From Syncephalastrum monosporum B8922 (lineage: Eukaryota > Mucoromycota > Mucoromycetes > Mucorales > Syncephalastraceae): a DNA stretch of 64,000 nt. The DNA is taken from NCBI GenBank assembly GCA_000697355.1, contig JNEN01001262.1:1-64000 (forward strand), given 5' to 3'. Made by a program: the position numbers and the translations under genes. The notes below the pieces were generated by a model. That model ran no database searches and had not been told where the DNA came from. It was given only the letters and a program-made list of their open reading frames with translations. This document shows, one piece after another, positions 11,401-21,812 of the stretch. How positions within the stretch are numbered: the first letter of the stretch is position 1; the number at the start of each line of letters is the position of its first letter.

Positions 11401-13522
11401 CTTTAATGACCAGCCACCGCTCCTGTACCAGCCCCACTTTAATCGCCAGGACCCGTTCTACGAAGCATCCTGTCCGCTCTACACGCGGATCGGCCTGGCG
11501 CGCGTGCCGGTGCGCAACCTCGCGTTCCACGTGCCCATCGAGAACGAGGTCGACGTAGTGGCCGAGGACGGCAAGACGGTCGCGAAGCTCAAGGTACTCG
11601 TGGCCCCGATCGCGCGCTCGCGGCGACGAAGCAGCCACTCGACGCAAAAGAACGGCGGCCCGCAAGACCCGCCCCTCCTGCATGTCGGCCAGCAGCAGGT
11701 CTTTGAGGTCGGCCTCCTGGAGATTTCCGGTATCGACGAAGAGCGCCAGTTTACGCAGGTACACGCACAGTTCCGGATCTCGGCTGCGTTTGGCGAGCGG
11801 CGCTGGTTCGCCACCGAGCCCGTGAGCGACTTTGGCACGTCGCCCATCGTGTTTGACCACAGCCAGACCCTGTCGCTCACTGTGACCCCCGCCATGCTCG
11901 AGATGGTCCTGCACGGTCACCTGACGGTCGAGGTATACGGCAAAGCACAAAACGAGTATCTCTTGGATCGGATCGAGCAGGATATCGTGCGCGAGCAGAT
12001 GGAGGCCGCTGACTGCAGTCATCCCTTGCCTGAGCAGCGGCCCCTTTCGAGCGTGAGCACCCACAGCAGCACGACGCTGACGCCGGTACAGCAAGTGCTT
12101 GACCATCGGCGCCGGAGCATCACGCCGCACCGGCAAGACTCCGGGTTGTTGGCGGAGGAGCGCCACGATATCCTGGCGCGGGTCGAAATTTGCGAACTCA
12201 CCACCGACGGCGACTATGCACCCGTGGTCGTCGAGGACGGCGTACTGCAGCTGCGCCAGGGCGTCCAGCGCCGGATCAAGTTGACGCTGACCCACGACTC
12301 GGGCCGACAGCTGCCCTGGCAGGCGATGCACGACGTGACGTTTGGCCATGTCCGTCTGGAAGAACACGCACAGGCATCGGACGCAGCGCTGCCGATCCGT
12401 CTCTTGGAACCGGCCCAGGTCGAGTATGCGCGGGACGGCACGAGCACGCTCACCATGCAAGGCGCGTGGGACTCGTCCCTGCACAATTCCGAATATCTGA
12501 ACCGCGCGACGGGCGACCGCGTGTGGATGACACTCGCATGGCAAGTGACGGTGGACAAGCCGCTCAAGAGTGCCTTGCGCTTTAGCTTGGACGTACCCCT
12601 CATGATCCAGGCACGGACGTCGAGCATGCTGTTTCGATCTCTGTTTTCGGGCAAGCCAGCCCGCCAAGTCAGCGCGCTCTACGCGGTCTACCTCAAGCCT
12701 CCGGCCCAGCGGCGTGTGGCTGACCTCTGGCGCTTGAACACGGCCAACAAGTACGTGCGCGGCGAGGAGTTCTTGGGCGGCTGGCGGCCGCGCGGCGTCT
12801 CGCTCGTGCAGGACTACCGCGTGTCGGTGCAGCGTCGTCACCGGGCCCAGCAAGTGGCCATGACGCGCCATCGCTTGGCTCTAGACGACTTGTTGCGTGC
12901 ACGACGCGACCAGCGCCTGCAGCAACAGCAAGAGCAACAACAGCAGCAGTCATTACAAGAGCCATTGCAAGAGCCACAACAGGCGTCACAGGAACAAGCA
13001 GAGCAGGCGGGCACCGACACGGGTTTGGTACGCGCCACAGAGAAAAAGACACCGGAGGAACTGCTACGCCGCGTGGTGGATCTGTGGACAGCCTCGCCCC
13101 TGGGCCACAAGACACTCGAGGACGTGATGGAGCCGGCTGAGCCTGTGCCCACGCCCGTGGCGCTCGTCCCGCACGTCCAACGCATGCATCCCAACGCCAC
13201 CCCCACCAAGGAAGGCTACCTGTGGCACCCGACCTCCATCGCACAGCAAGACGAAGCGTGGGTGAAGCGGTACTGCGTGCTGCGGAGGCCCTTCTTGATC
13301 CTGTATGCCGACGCGTCCCAAACCACCGAGCTAAGCGTGCTGAACCTGACGTCGATCCGATTCGACTACAAAAAGGACCTGGAGGACATGCTCCACCGGC
13401 CCAACATTTTTGCCCTCTACACGACCAACAATGCGTATCTGCTCCAAGCCTCGGATAAGGACGACATGGTCGAGTGGATTTCCGCGATAGACCAGTTTTT
13501 CCCCATCGATACCCTGCTGTAA
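8457..13522 (+). CDS. unc104: Kinesin-3 (UNC-104/KIF1 type) cargo motor
   Basis: Five exons (8457-8514, 8597-8812, 8866-8900, 8968-9570, 9623-13522) give 1603 residues. Domain order is that of full-length kinesin-3. The motor has P-loop GQTGSGKS (93-100), NETSSRSH and DLAGSE, and the basic K-loop region near [17 protein letters not shown]. An FHA domain follows at about 498-588, with coiled-coil segments after it. A KIF1B-like block lies near 780 (the [17 protein letters not shown] segment), then a DUF3694-like region at about 1150-1300. A Gln-rich linker precedes a C-terminal PH domain (about 1497-1600). In fungi this motor carries early endosomes, and the PH domain binds phosphoinositides on the cargo. 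The last exon is 3.9 kb without an intron. The gene follows kinesin-5 in the same orientation, but the two are not recent duplicates. Confidence 0.96.
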
Positions 13523-13682
13523 TGACCTTATAGCCCCACCCCCCTCCTGCCCCCACCCGAATGCTCCTATCTCTTGACGTTACCTTATTTCTGTAGTCTT
13601 ATATAACATGTATCCAATACCTTCTTTTCTGTCTGTCTTTCTTTCTTCCCTTTTCCTCTTTTGTCTTGTTTTTTATTATTAC

Positions 13683-16600
13683 TTATATAGCCCAACTGGC
13701 CACCACGTCGGTCTCATCATCACCAATAAACGGCTGATCAATGGATTTGATCATAATGTCACCGCAGAGAACGCACTCGCTCGCGACAATGTCATCTAGC
13801 TCCTCCTTGAGCTGCTCAGCCCGTGCCACCGACGAGGGCTCCTTTTTCTTGGTCTCCGTGTCGCCACCGGAAAAGATGGCGCCGCGGAGCGCGACCGGGA
13901 CCATGCTCGACTCGGGCTGCGGCGACTTGGACTGCCGCAGCTCGCGCGAGAGCTGTTCCTGCAGGTTGGCGAGGCGCCGGATCTGGCGTGTCGGTAGGTA
14001 CTTGCTTGTCCGGTTCACGAGGCAGTCAGCATGGAAGGCGTGCTGGCACGGGAAAATGTAGAACTGGCGGGTGAGGAGCGGGAACTGGCAGAGGTAGCAC
14101 TTTTCGACCGCGTTGATGACCGCAAAGCGGCTCTTGAGCTCGCGAATGTCCAGTCGGATGCTCTCCGCGCTCTTGGTCGCCTCATCCATTTCGGTCTTGA
14201 GATCTTCAATGTGGATGTTGTATTCTTCCAGGGCCGAGCAGATCTCGTCCTTGAAGTCGTCAATGAGGACAAAGTCGGGGAAGAAGGGTAGGATATCTTC
14301 GATCTTGAGCAGGTCACACTGTTGCAGAAAAGCCATGGCCCTAAACGAAGACATGTAAGAAGAGGCGATAGCGAATGTACGGAGCAAAACTCACGTCTTG
14401 ATGTCATTGTTTTCCTGCACAACGTGCTTCGCAATGTAGAGCCAGAGCTTTTTGCGGAGCGCGTCGTCGTCCTCGGGCTTGTCGGCGTTGATCCGGGCGA
14501 GCTCGAGGTCGTGGTGCTTCAATGCAAGATGAACGGCTTCTTCGTACAAGCCCATTTGGCTGTAAATGTGGACGCAGCTCTGCGTCCGTCCATTCTGGCT
14601 ACACAGCCGGAGCGCATAGTCCAAGTTGTAGTACATTTCTCGGCCCTGTCATGCGTGCGTGTATGTGCGTGTGCATGTGAGTAGGAGGGAGACGGAAAAT
14701 GTAGCATGGGCACTCTTACCTCGTTTTTGAGGAACGTGAGCAGTGCGGTCTCGTCTTGCGTCGGCTGGGTCGCGTACAGTGTCAAGAGCAGATTGTGAAT
14801 GGCAGCGTCGGTGTTGCCAAGGGAAGTGACGACGTAGGACAAATAGCGAATTGCTTGGTTCTGTACGATGCTCGGTGAGATGCGGGTACACTCCTTGCAT
14901 TGTGCGGGGTTTACCTGAGGGACCTTATCTAGGATCTTACTGTGGTCGTAGCGAAGCAAGGATGGAATGAGTTGGCGTGGATTGAGGTTGGGTTGCCGCA
15001 TCCAGACATTAACTGTCTCATACGGCGCATTTTCCATGAGGATAGGCGAAAACTTGTAAAAGACCTCGGCGTTCGCCTATGAAAAATGCAAGATGAGGAC
15101 CCCCTGATAATGCACTCTCTCGTGTCAATTATGTACCTGCTTGCTAAGCACTTCCAAAGCCTTGTCCCAATCCTTCTCGACGACCCAGTGGCTAATGACT
15201 TGCTCATAGTCACCAATAAGTGACGCGTAATAAAGCAGCTCATCACTGCGCCCGTGACTCGCGATGAGCTTGTAGGTGGTAGGCCGATGCAAGATGGGGC
15301 CATAGGTCTCGAGGAAGGACCGGAACTCTTCCGCGACTTCAGCTTTTTGCTCGTCAAAATCGGCAGTGCCGTTCGCGGCCGTACAATGTGCCGACGAGGC
15401 CATGTCCTCGAGCTCGTTGAGTTTGGAGAGGTAGATTTCGACAAGCCAAGTCGCCACGATCGTCTTTTGGGTGCGATCGTGCTTTCGAAAGCGCTCGAGC
15501 TTGCTGGTGAGGTAGATGCGCAGCGCATCGCGCTCTTCGATAAACTTGAGTGCAACCTCCTCGAAGGGTACCGTGCTCTCGGCAAAGTACCGTGCACTCA
15601 TCTGGTAACGCCGCTGGCTAAAATAATCCTTGGCCTGGGCGGTGTAGACCTTGTCCTTTTGGGCAGGGTCCTTACAGTACTGGAGAGCGGTCTGGTACTG
15701 CTTCTTTTCAAGGTAGAGCTTCCAGACATCGCGCTCTTCGTTCTTGATGACAAGCTCATAAATGGCCAGCGAGGTGTAGATCCAGAATGTCTTTTTTATG
15801 TCGTCGACGGCCATGCCGACCATGGTCTCGCCTCGATTCTGATAAAGATAATGAGTAAGACATGTATTTTGACACTTGGAGCGACTTCTTCTTTCTTACC
15901 AGGGGTATCATTTCTTCGTACACAATCTGGTCATTGAGCTGGCATACGGCGCGTACGCGATCCTTGTAAAGGAGAATAAAATGGAATTCGGTGAGGGCAA
16001 CCGAGATGGGGATCTCGGTGACGAGTTGGCCCGAGTCGTCATCGGCGGGCGTGGCCGGGTACTGGAGCAGCTGGACGTTGTCAATCACGCTGTCGCCCAC
16101 GTTTTGGGAGCCAAAGACGAAATCGCCATGGTATATGCCGGGACCTAGAACACATAAGTAAAGGGGAAAAAATCGCCCCTCCCTCTCTCTGCGCAACGTA
16201 CCCGTCAGCCATGCAAACGTCTGTGCGACACCTTGCTGCTGCAAATCATGAAAACGGCTGAAAAAGTGGAGCTCGCTGTACGGCAATTCGCCAGGCAGTT
16301 CCTGAAAGCCTGCCACCCTTGGTCAGTCTCAAGGTTACAGGCATTTCAAATGATACCTACCGGGGTTGACGTCGTATTTGGAGAAGAGGCCTTCAAACAT
16401 GGCCTTTTCACCACGGGTGGCTTCTTCCTCACCAAAGCCAGGTGAGGACCGCGCGCCGTTGGCGGTGCTCGCCGGACCGACGTAGCCGACAAACTGGTAT
16501 ATTCGGGTGGGTGTGGTGGCCATGACAAAGTATTTGCGATTATTGACGGGGAACTGCTCAAAGTGGAGACCAGTGATGGGCATGGTCGATTCATGGATGG

Positions 16601-17457
16601 AGTAGACTTGCTTAAAGTACTTCTCTTCCCGTCGGAAGAACTCGTCGGTGGGCTCGAGACAGGTCTCGTAAATAAGGCCGTTGCGGGTGCCGATGAGGAT
16701 CTCGCGTGTGGAAGGGTCGGTCAGCGTTGCTTGTTTGTTCCATGCCACCGACGCGATGATAACGCCCTGAACCCATGGTTACTACAGTAGAACACGACGC
16801 TGTGTCCTCGAATTACCTTAAACTTGGAGAGCTGCTTCATGCGTTTCCACTTTTCATAGAGATAGAAGTTTTCGCCGTGGTCTGTGGTGACAATGGCATG
16901 GCGACCAGTAGGGTCAAAAAAGAGCTTCGTGACCTTGCCGTCGCTTGCTTTACGCGTGATCTCGATCTCTATTTTCCCATGTCTGTAAGTCCCTTCCTTG
17001 CCTCCAGTGTTGCTTTACCTTCGACGTCCAAGGGTCGCTCAAGATCGATACGCAGGAGGCGATTGGTGTCGAGGGCCATGATCAGGATATTGTTTGAAAC
17101 GGCCATATCGACGAGCGACGCAGGTAGCTGAAACTGGACATAATCGAGTCCAAAGATGGGTGCTTCCGCCTGTCCGAATCCAGTCGAGATGGAGACATAG
17201 CCTGTCTCGAGCTGTTGTGCTTTCGTGTTAGTTTAGTGCAAGAATTGCTAACGTTCAGGGCAAGGGCATGCACGCAACGCGTTTGGTAGAAAACAAGACA
17301 AAGAAGCATGAAAAGGATGAAGAGAATGACTTGCCCGAAGATTTTCGTTGCCTTCAAAACCATTCGCGTAGCCGTTTGTTGTGGTTGAATCGCCAAATGT
17401 TGCCGGTACGGCAGGGACAACTTCGACGGCTTCGTTAAAGTCGTCAATGAGAGACAT
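13683..17457 (-). CDS. VPS18: Vps18/Pep3, HOPS-CORVET core subunit
   Basis: Eleven exons on the minus strand: 17457-17335, 17211-17019, 16968-16817, 16766-16361, 16309-16202, 16144-15900, 15838-15137, 15076-14915, 14860-14720, 14645-14395 and 14340-13683. All join in phase to 1046 residues. The N-terminal half is the Pep3/Vps18 beta-propeller (for example GLDYVQFQLP, and LPYSELHFF followed by FAWLTG). Clathrin-repeat-like helices follow. The C-terminus is a split RING: CYLCQFPLL with CQHAFHADC, then a long insertion and CVLCG, ending in SWAI. Vps18 is a shared core subunit of the HOPS and CORVET tethers at endosomes and vacuole. Intron 1 uses a GC donor (GGGCAAGT), the only choice I found that keeps phase with a CAG acceptor. 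Intron 8 is 54 nt, divisible by three and stop-free. The gene is convergent with kinesin-3, 160 bp away. Confidence 0.93.
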
Positions 17458-18048
17458 GAAGCATACCTTGAAACTCGGAGCGGCATTTGCCCTCCCGTTT
17501 TGTCTCCCGCCTGTCTCGTTTGTGCTCTCTTTACCCGTGACACCTGATCATACCAAACGCAGTCGGGCATCACAGTATCCTCTATGCTATAACAAAAATA
17601 CGCGTGTTTTTTATTATTCTTCTTTGATTCATCTACTGACAAGGGATTCCGTTTATAAGGCACGGGACCTTTCTTTCAGTATATGATTCACCTCTCCAAA
17701 AGGAAAAGCTCACGAATTTATTCTGGAGGCAAAAGTGAACATTCCATCTGCGAGTCCCTTTCTATTCTTAGTATAGACTTAAGATATATATGTAAAAAAG
17801 AGTCAATAAATAAAGGCTCAATCTGCCTGACATTTGACAGGACAGCGCTAATGTTGGCGCAACCTTGCATAGACACAGGTTGCTTTATGTGAGTCGAACA
17901 TCATGCGGGAAATTTATTTTTCCGCGCAAATCAGGCGTTTGAGCGTCACTCTGACACCCATACAAATATAAAAAGTTGGTTTCCAATACGAAACCTAAGA
18001 ACCTTTATCTTTTTTTCCTCTGTCTGCCTCACTTCCCTACCGTATATC
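17458..18048. promoter_or_regulatory. Divergent promoter region, VPS18 / transaldolase
   Basis: 591 bases between divergent start codons. A TATAAAAA box at about 17967-17974 lies 75-82 bp before the transaldolase ATG, followed by a pyrimidine-rich leader (CTTTATCTTTTTTTCC). This fits a strongly expressed metabolic gene. Nothing else in the interval looks coding. Confidence 0.55.
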
Positions 18049-19068
18049 ATGTCTGTTCTCGATCAAATCAAGCAGTTCACCACGATTGTGGCCGACTCGG
18101 GTGACTTTGAGACGATTGCAGAGTATAAACCCCAGGATGCAACGACCAACCCGTCCTTGATCTTGGCTGCTACGCAAAAGAGCCAGTACGCGCCCCTCAT
18201 TGAGGATGCGGTGTCGTTCGGCAAGAAGAAAGGCGGTTCTGCCAAGGAGCAGGCTGGCTGGGCCATGGACAAGTTGCTCGTCAACTTTGGCTGCGAGATC
18301 CTCAAGATTGTGCCCGGTCGCGTCTCCACTGAGGTCGATGCCCGTCTCTCGTTCGATACACATGCCACTATCCAGAAGGCTCTTCGCCTCATTGACCTCT
18401 ATGCTCAGTCGGGTATCAAGAAAGAACGTGTCCTTATCAAGATCGCGTCGACTTGGGAGGGTATCCACGCTGCCAACGTAAGTGAAAATACAATGGAACT
18501 ACAAGTTTAGCATGTGCTGACGCTTCGGGTCTAGATTCTTGAGAAGCAGTATGGTATCCACTGCAACTTGACCCTGCTCTTCAGCTTCCCTCAAGCCGTG
18601 GCCTGTGCTGAAGCAGGAGTGACGCTGATCTCACCTTTCGTGGGCCGTATCCTGGATTGGTACAAGAAGAACCAGCCCGAGGAGAACCACGACGGCGAAA
18701 ACGACCCTGGCGTCAAGTCGGTGACCAAGATCTACAACTACTACAAGCAGCACGGCTACAAGACCATCGTCATGGGTGCCTCGTTCCGTACTCTTGATGA
18801 GATTAAGAACCTGGCTGGCTGTGACTTTTTAACCATCTCGCCCAAGCTGCTTGGTGAGATGGCAGCCGACAACTCCAAGATCGAGCGCAAGCTGGATCCT
18901 TCCAAGGCCGGTCAGCAAGCGTCGGTGTCCTACTTTAATGATGAAAATGCGTTCCGTTGGGCATTCAACGAGGATCCGATGGCAAATGATAAGCTTTCGG
19001 AGGGTATCCGCAACTTTGCCAAGGATGGCTGCAAGCTCGAAGAGGCTTTATTGCAGCGTCTCTCGTGA
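18049..19068 (+). CDS. TAL1: Transaldolase, pentose phosphate pathway
   Basis: Two exons (18049-18477 and 18535-19068) give 320 residues, the usual length for the classical TalB/Tal1 subfamily. The enzyme moves a dihydroxyacetone unit between sedoheptulose 7-phosphate and glyceraldehyde 3-phosphate in the cytosol. The Schiff-base lysine is K131 in [11 protein letters not shown]; the acid-base partners D16 (VADSGD) and E95 (STEVDAR) are in place. The ATTNPSL and FLTISPKLL motifs are also intact. The intron falls right after the active-site segment (HAAN). A TATA box lies about 80 bp upstream of the ATG. There is no sign of damage or transfer. Confidence 0.97.
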
Positions 19069-19144
19069 AATACGTAATTTCAAAGAATATAGTGTAAATA
19101 CAACAACATTTCGCCTTAGGGTTGCTATAATTCTTCTTGTTTGC

Positions 19145-19560
19145 TTATGCAATATCGTCCTTATCTGGGACATCAAACTCCTCAAAGACTTGCTTCAACG
19201 GAGCAGCATGAAAGGTAGCATACTATACGATTTTCGTTGAAGCTCACGTATGGATGACGTGTTTGGTTTGTAACGCTTACAATCGTCAAGAGTCTGGTGG
19301 CGGTATCTTTCATGTCATTGTACTCGTGTAACAGTTTACATCGCCGTTTATGCACCGCCTCTGCCTCAGCATCGTTCGTCCTACGAGAATGGTGTCGCGT
19401 GAATACAAGTTTTTCAAGGAAAGCATGACATACCCGAGCTCACGGCAGAGATCGTTATGTTCAGCCTTTAGTTTTTCGATATTTTTCTACGCGACATTGA
19501 GCGCGTGTGTGTTTGAATAATAGCAGATGCAGAGAAGGTGCTTACGATAACAGAAGACAT
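19145..19560 (-). CDS. SWI5: Swi5/Sae3 recombination mediator subunit
   Basis: A small gene of four short exons: 19560-19546, 19486-19434, 19380-19281 and 19222-19145. They join in phase to 81 residues and are too short to show up as one open frame. The signature is the C-terminal LLHEYNDMKDTATRLL block, which matches the Swi5 family LHEYNDIKD motif. It is preceded by a predicted coiled coil (IEKLKAEHNDL) and followed by an acidic end (FEEFDVPDKDD). The length agrees with Sae3 and fission-yeast Swi5 (about 85-91 residues). Swi5 pairs with Sfr1/Mei5 and stabilises Rad51 or Dmc1 filaments in homologous recombination. The gene lies 62 bp downstream of cyclin C on the same strand. The five-codon first exon (MSSVI) is the least certain part. 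Confidence 0.85.
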
Positions 19561-19622
19561 GAAGGGAGTCACGTGTGTGCGAGAAAGGAAGAGAGAGAGA
19601 AATAAAAAGATGTTGATTTGCT

Positions 19623-20668
19623 TTATTGCTGAAGAGGAAGCGTCGATTTCCGCAATTCTTTCCAAAGTGGCAACATACGCTCTTCTTTCCATTCTGCCCA
19701 GACGCCATAGATGGAAAGGATATCCTGCGCAATCTCGACAATGCTCTCGATATCGACGTTGATATCTGCAAACCACTGACGCATATCGGTGCGATCGCCT
19801 ACGGAACCGGACGCGAAGTCGGCGTGGTTGAGAATGACAGTCAAGTAGATGGCAGCGAGGGCAATGAGATGAGGGGGGTATAGGAGACAGACATCGGTTC
19901 TGTACGAGTCATTGACGATAAACCATGCGTACTGCAGTCCGGACTCGCGCATGCCGAGTTCGGCACAGATTTGAGTCAGTGGGCGATACGGATGCCAAAC
20001 AATCAGGTAAAACTGCAACTCTTCGAGTAGATAAAACTCAAACTCGGCCACACGGCTGCTGTCATATGGAAAGCCGCCAAAGTCCACTACATGGAGCTGA
20101 ATGGATATCGACAGGATGATGGGTGGGAATCATTCCTTACCTTGGAAGATGTGCTTGGCCTCCTGAGTGACAACCTTGATATGGAGCGGGCATTCTTCGA
20201 TTTTGGTAGCGAGATAGACACACGTGGTCAGCACAAGGCTGGGGTCGGTCGACCGTAAGCTATTGCTAATCACAAGAAGGGGAGGACGAGGGGATGAATA
20301 ACGAAACAAACACATCAGGATGGATGACCTACTTTGCATAGAAGCGTTTAAAATAAACAAAAGCAGTTGCCACAATTTGTTGCCGTAGCTGCAAGCGTTT
20401 GGCCAGCTTCTGTGTTACTATAAAAGTTCAGGGTTGAATATCATTAAGCGAAAGAAAAAGAAGGGGGTGGACGTACGGTGGCAAAACCAGATCTTGAGTT
20501 TGACATAATCGGATTCAGAGATGCACTGGAGATCGTCTTCGCGGCTTTTTGCTAGCTGTAGCCGATCGAGTTGCCAATGTTGACTGCATGCAGAAGAATG
20601 AGAACACGGAAAGAAGCATTTTGAGTGTACGCTCACCATTGGGTGGATTCCCAGTAGTTGGCTGCCAT
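19623..20668 (-). CDS. SSN8: Cyclin C, Mediator kinase-module cyclin
   Basis: Five exons (20668-20637, 20583-20477, 20417-20333, 20265-20141, 20086-19623) give 270 residues. The N-terminus MAANYWESTQ matches the cyclin C opening (a short leader with W-S/T-H/Q), followed by QHWQLDRLQL. The cyclin boxes carry QIVATAFVYFKRFYAK, TCVYLATKIEEC, FEFYLLEELQFYLIVWHPYR and YRTDVCLLYPPHLIALAAIY. Cyclin C activates Cdk8/Ssn3 in the Mediator kinase module and represses or tunes RNA polymerase II genes. In yeast it also moves to mitochondria under stress. The length is near that of animal cyclin C (283), without the extra insertions of budding-yeast Ssn8. The exon-4/5 junction needs the acceptor ending at 20087 to keep phase. 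Confidence 0.95.
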
Positions 20669-21812
20669 CGCATTTCAGCTGCGAAGAGCACGTACTTGAA
20701 ATCGATGGTCAGGGCGGGACTAATTCAGCTCGACCACGTTCAGAATTGCGCACACACACACACACACACACGCCCCTCCCCTCTTTCAAATTTCAAGCGC
20801 CGCAGATCAAACTTCATACTCCATTTCTGGAACTCGGGCGCACAGCCGAACAAACACACAGAGAGTGAGAAGAAAGATAGAGAGAGAGAAGCAAGGAGGC
20901 GATGGAAAGCAAGGGGTTGGTACCCAACCAGCCTCAGGCATCTCCTATTTTTGACTTTTCGAGTTAAACAATAGTCAAGGCCAACGGAATTCCATGCCAC
21001 GGCCTGCGAGCCTTTTACTGCTTCCCCATCCCGCTGCCATCGAAATCGAAGCCTCGGCAGTACCAGGGAAAATGTTCCATGAGGATATTGTAACTCGTGT
21101 CCAGAATATCGGGTCATAGGCAAAGACCCGGCACTTGCAGTGGTACGAGGTCGATTTCATGCGGTCTGGTTTCGCCGCGCCATTTTTTGTTTCTTTTCTC
21201 GAGTTGGTTAATAAGGAGTGCACAAGGCAACGGCCTTTTCTTATTCTGGATCCACTTTAATTTACAACAACATGTCAAAAATTGGAAGCTGGGTGAGAAA
21301 AAAAAAAAGCGAAACCCATCAGTGACAAGAAGTAGCGCTTTTTATTGCGTATGTGTACGTGTATGTGATAATAGCAAATCGACAACATGGATGGATGATC
21401 GACCCCTTCTTTTGTTTCTTTGCTCCTTCCCTTACCTTGTCAAACAAAAAACCCGAAGATTGCGGGCAATTCGCAAGGGGTCAGGGAAAAAACATAAAAA
21501 CATAAAAAAAGGTATCATCTGAGAGCAAAGTTCCACCCCATCCTGCAAAATCGCGCTTGTATTCACCGCATTTATTGTCTCCCATCCCACCCTCACACCC
21601 ATATACACACACCTACATATACACATATTACACGCATATTGACAAGAGAGACACCTTTTCTTTCTCTTCCTCTTCCTCTTTTCTTTCTCTCTCGTCCACA
21701 CTCTCCACTCCCTTCACCCCTTCCTATCTTTCTCTTTTCCTTTTCTCTTTCTCTTTTTTTTTTATTTTACCGAACCTATTTTATTTCTCCTTTCCTTTTT
21801 CCCTCATCGTGT
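20669..21812. other. Intergenic region between cyclin C and the sterol-transfer gene
   Basis: 1.1 kb between divergent genes. It holds a CA dinucleotide run (20750-20771) and a stretch at 20975-21190 whose minus strand has two overlapping, moderately long open frames (one with YHCKCRVFAYDPIF, another reaching LMEHFPWYCRGFDF). I do not recognise either frame and cannot build a spliced gene there. The last 250 bases are a pyrimidine-rich 5' leader of the downstream gene. Confidence 0.4.
20750..20771. repeat. CA dinucleotide microsatellite
   Basis: Eleven uninterrupted CA units in the cyclin C upstream region. This is a simple repeat with no further signal. Confidence 0.9.

Noticed and set aside
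10196..12871. Long minus-strand open frames opposite kinesin-3
   Set aside because: They are antisense shadows of GC-rich kinesin-3 codons. The plus-strand FHA and PH domains are unambiguous, and the minus-strand frames have no family resemblance or splice support.
4641..13522. Recent tandem duplication of two kinesin genes
   Set aside because: The two belong to different families (kinesin-5 and kinesin-3) with different tails and intron positions. They are neighbours, not duplicates.
21639..21812. N-terminal extension of the sterol-transfer protein
   Set aside because: The frame is open but consists of CT-rich low-complexity leader. ATG 21813 gives a normal start.
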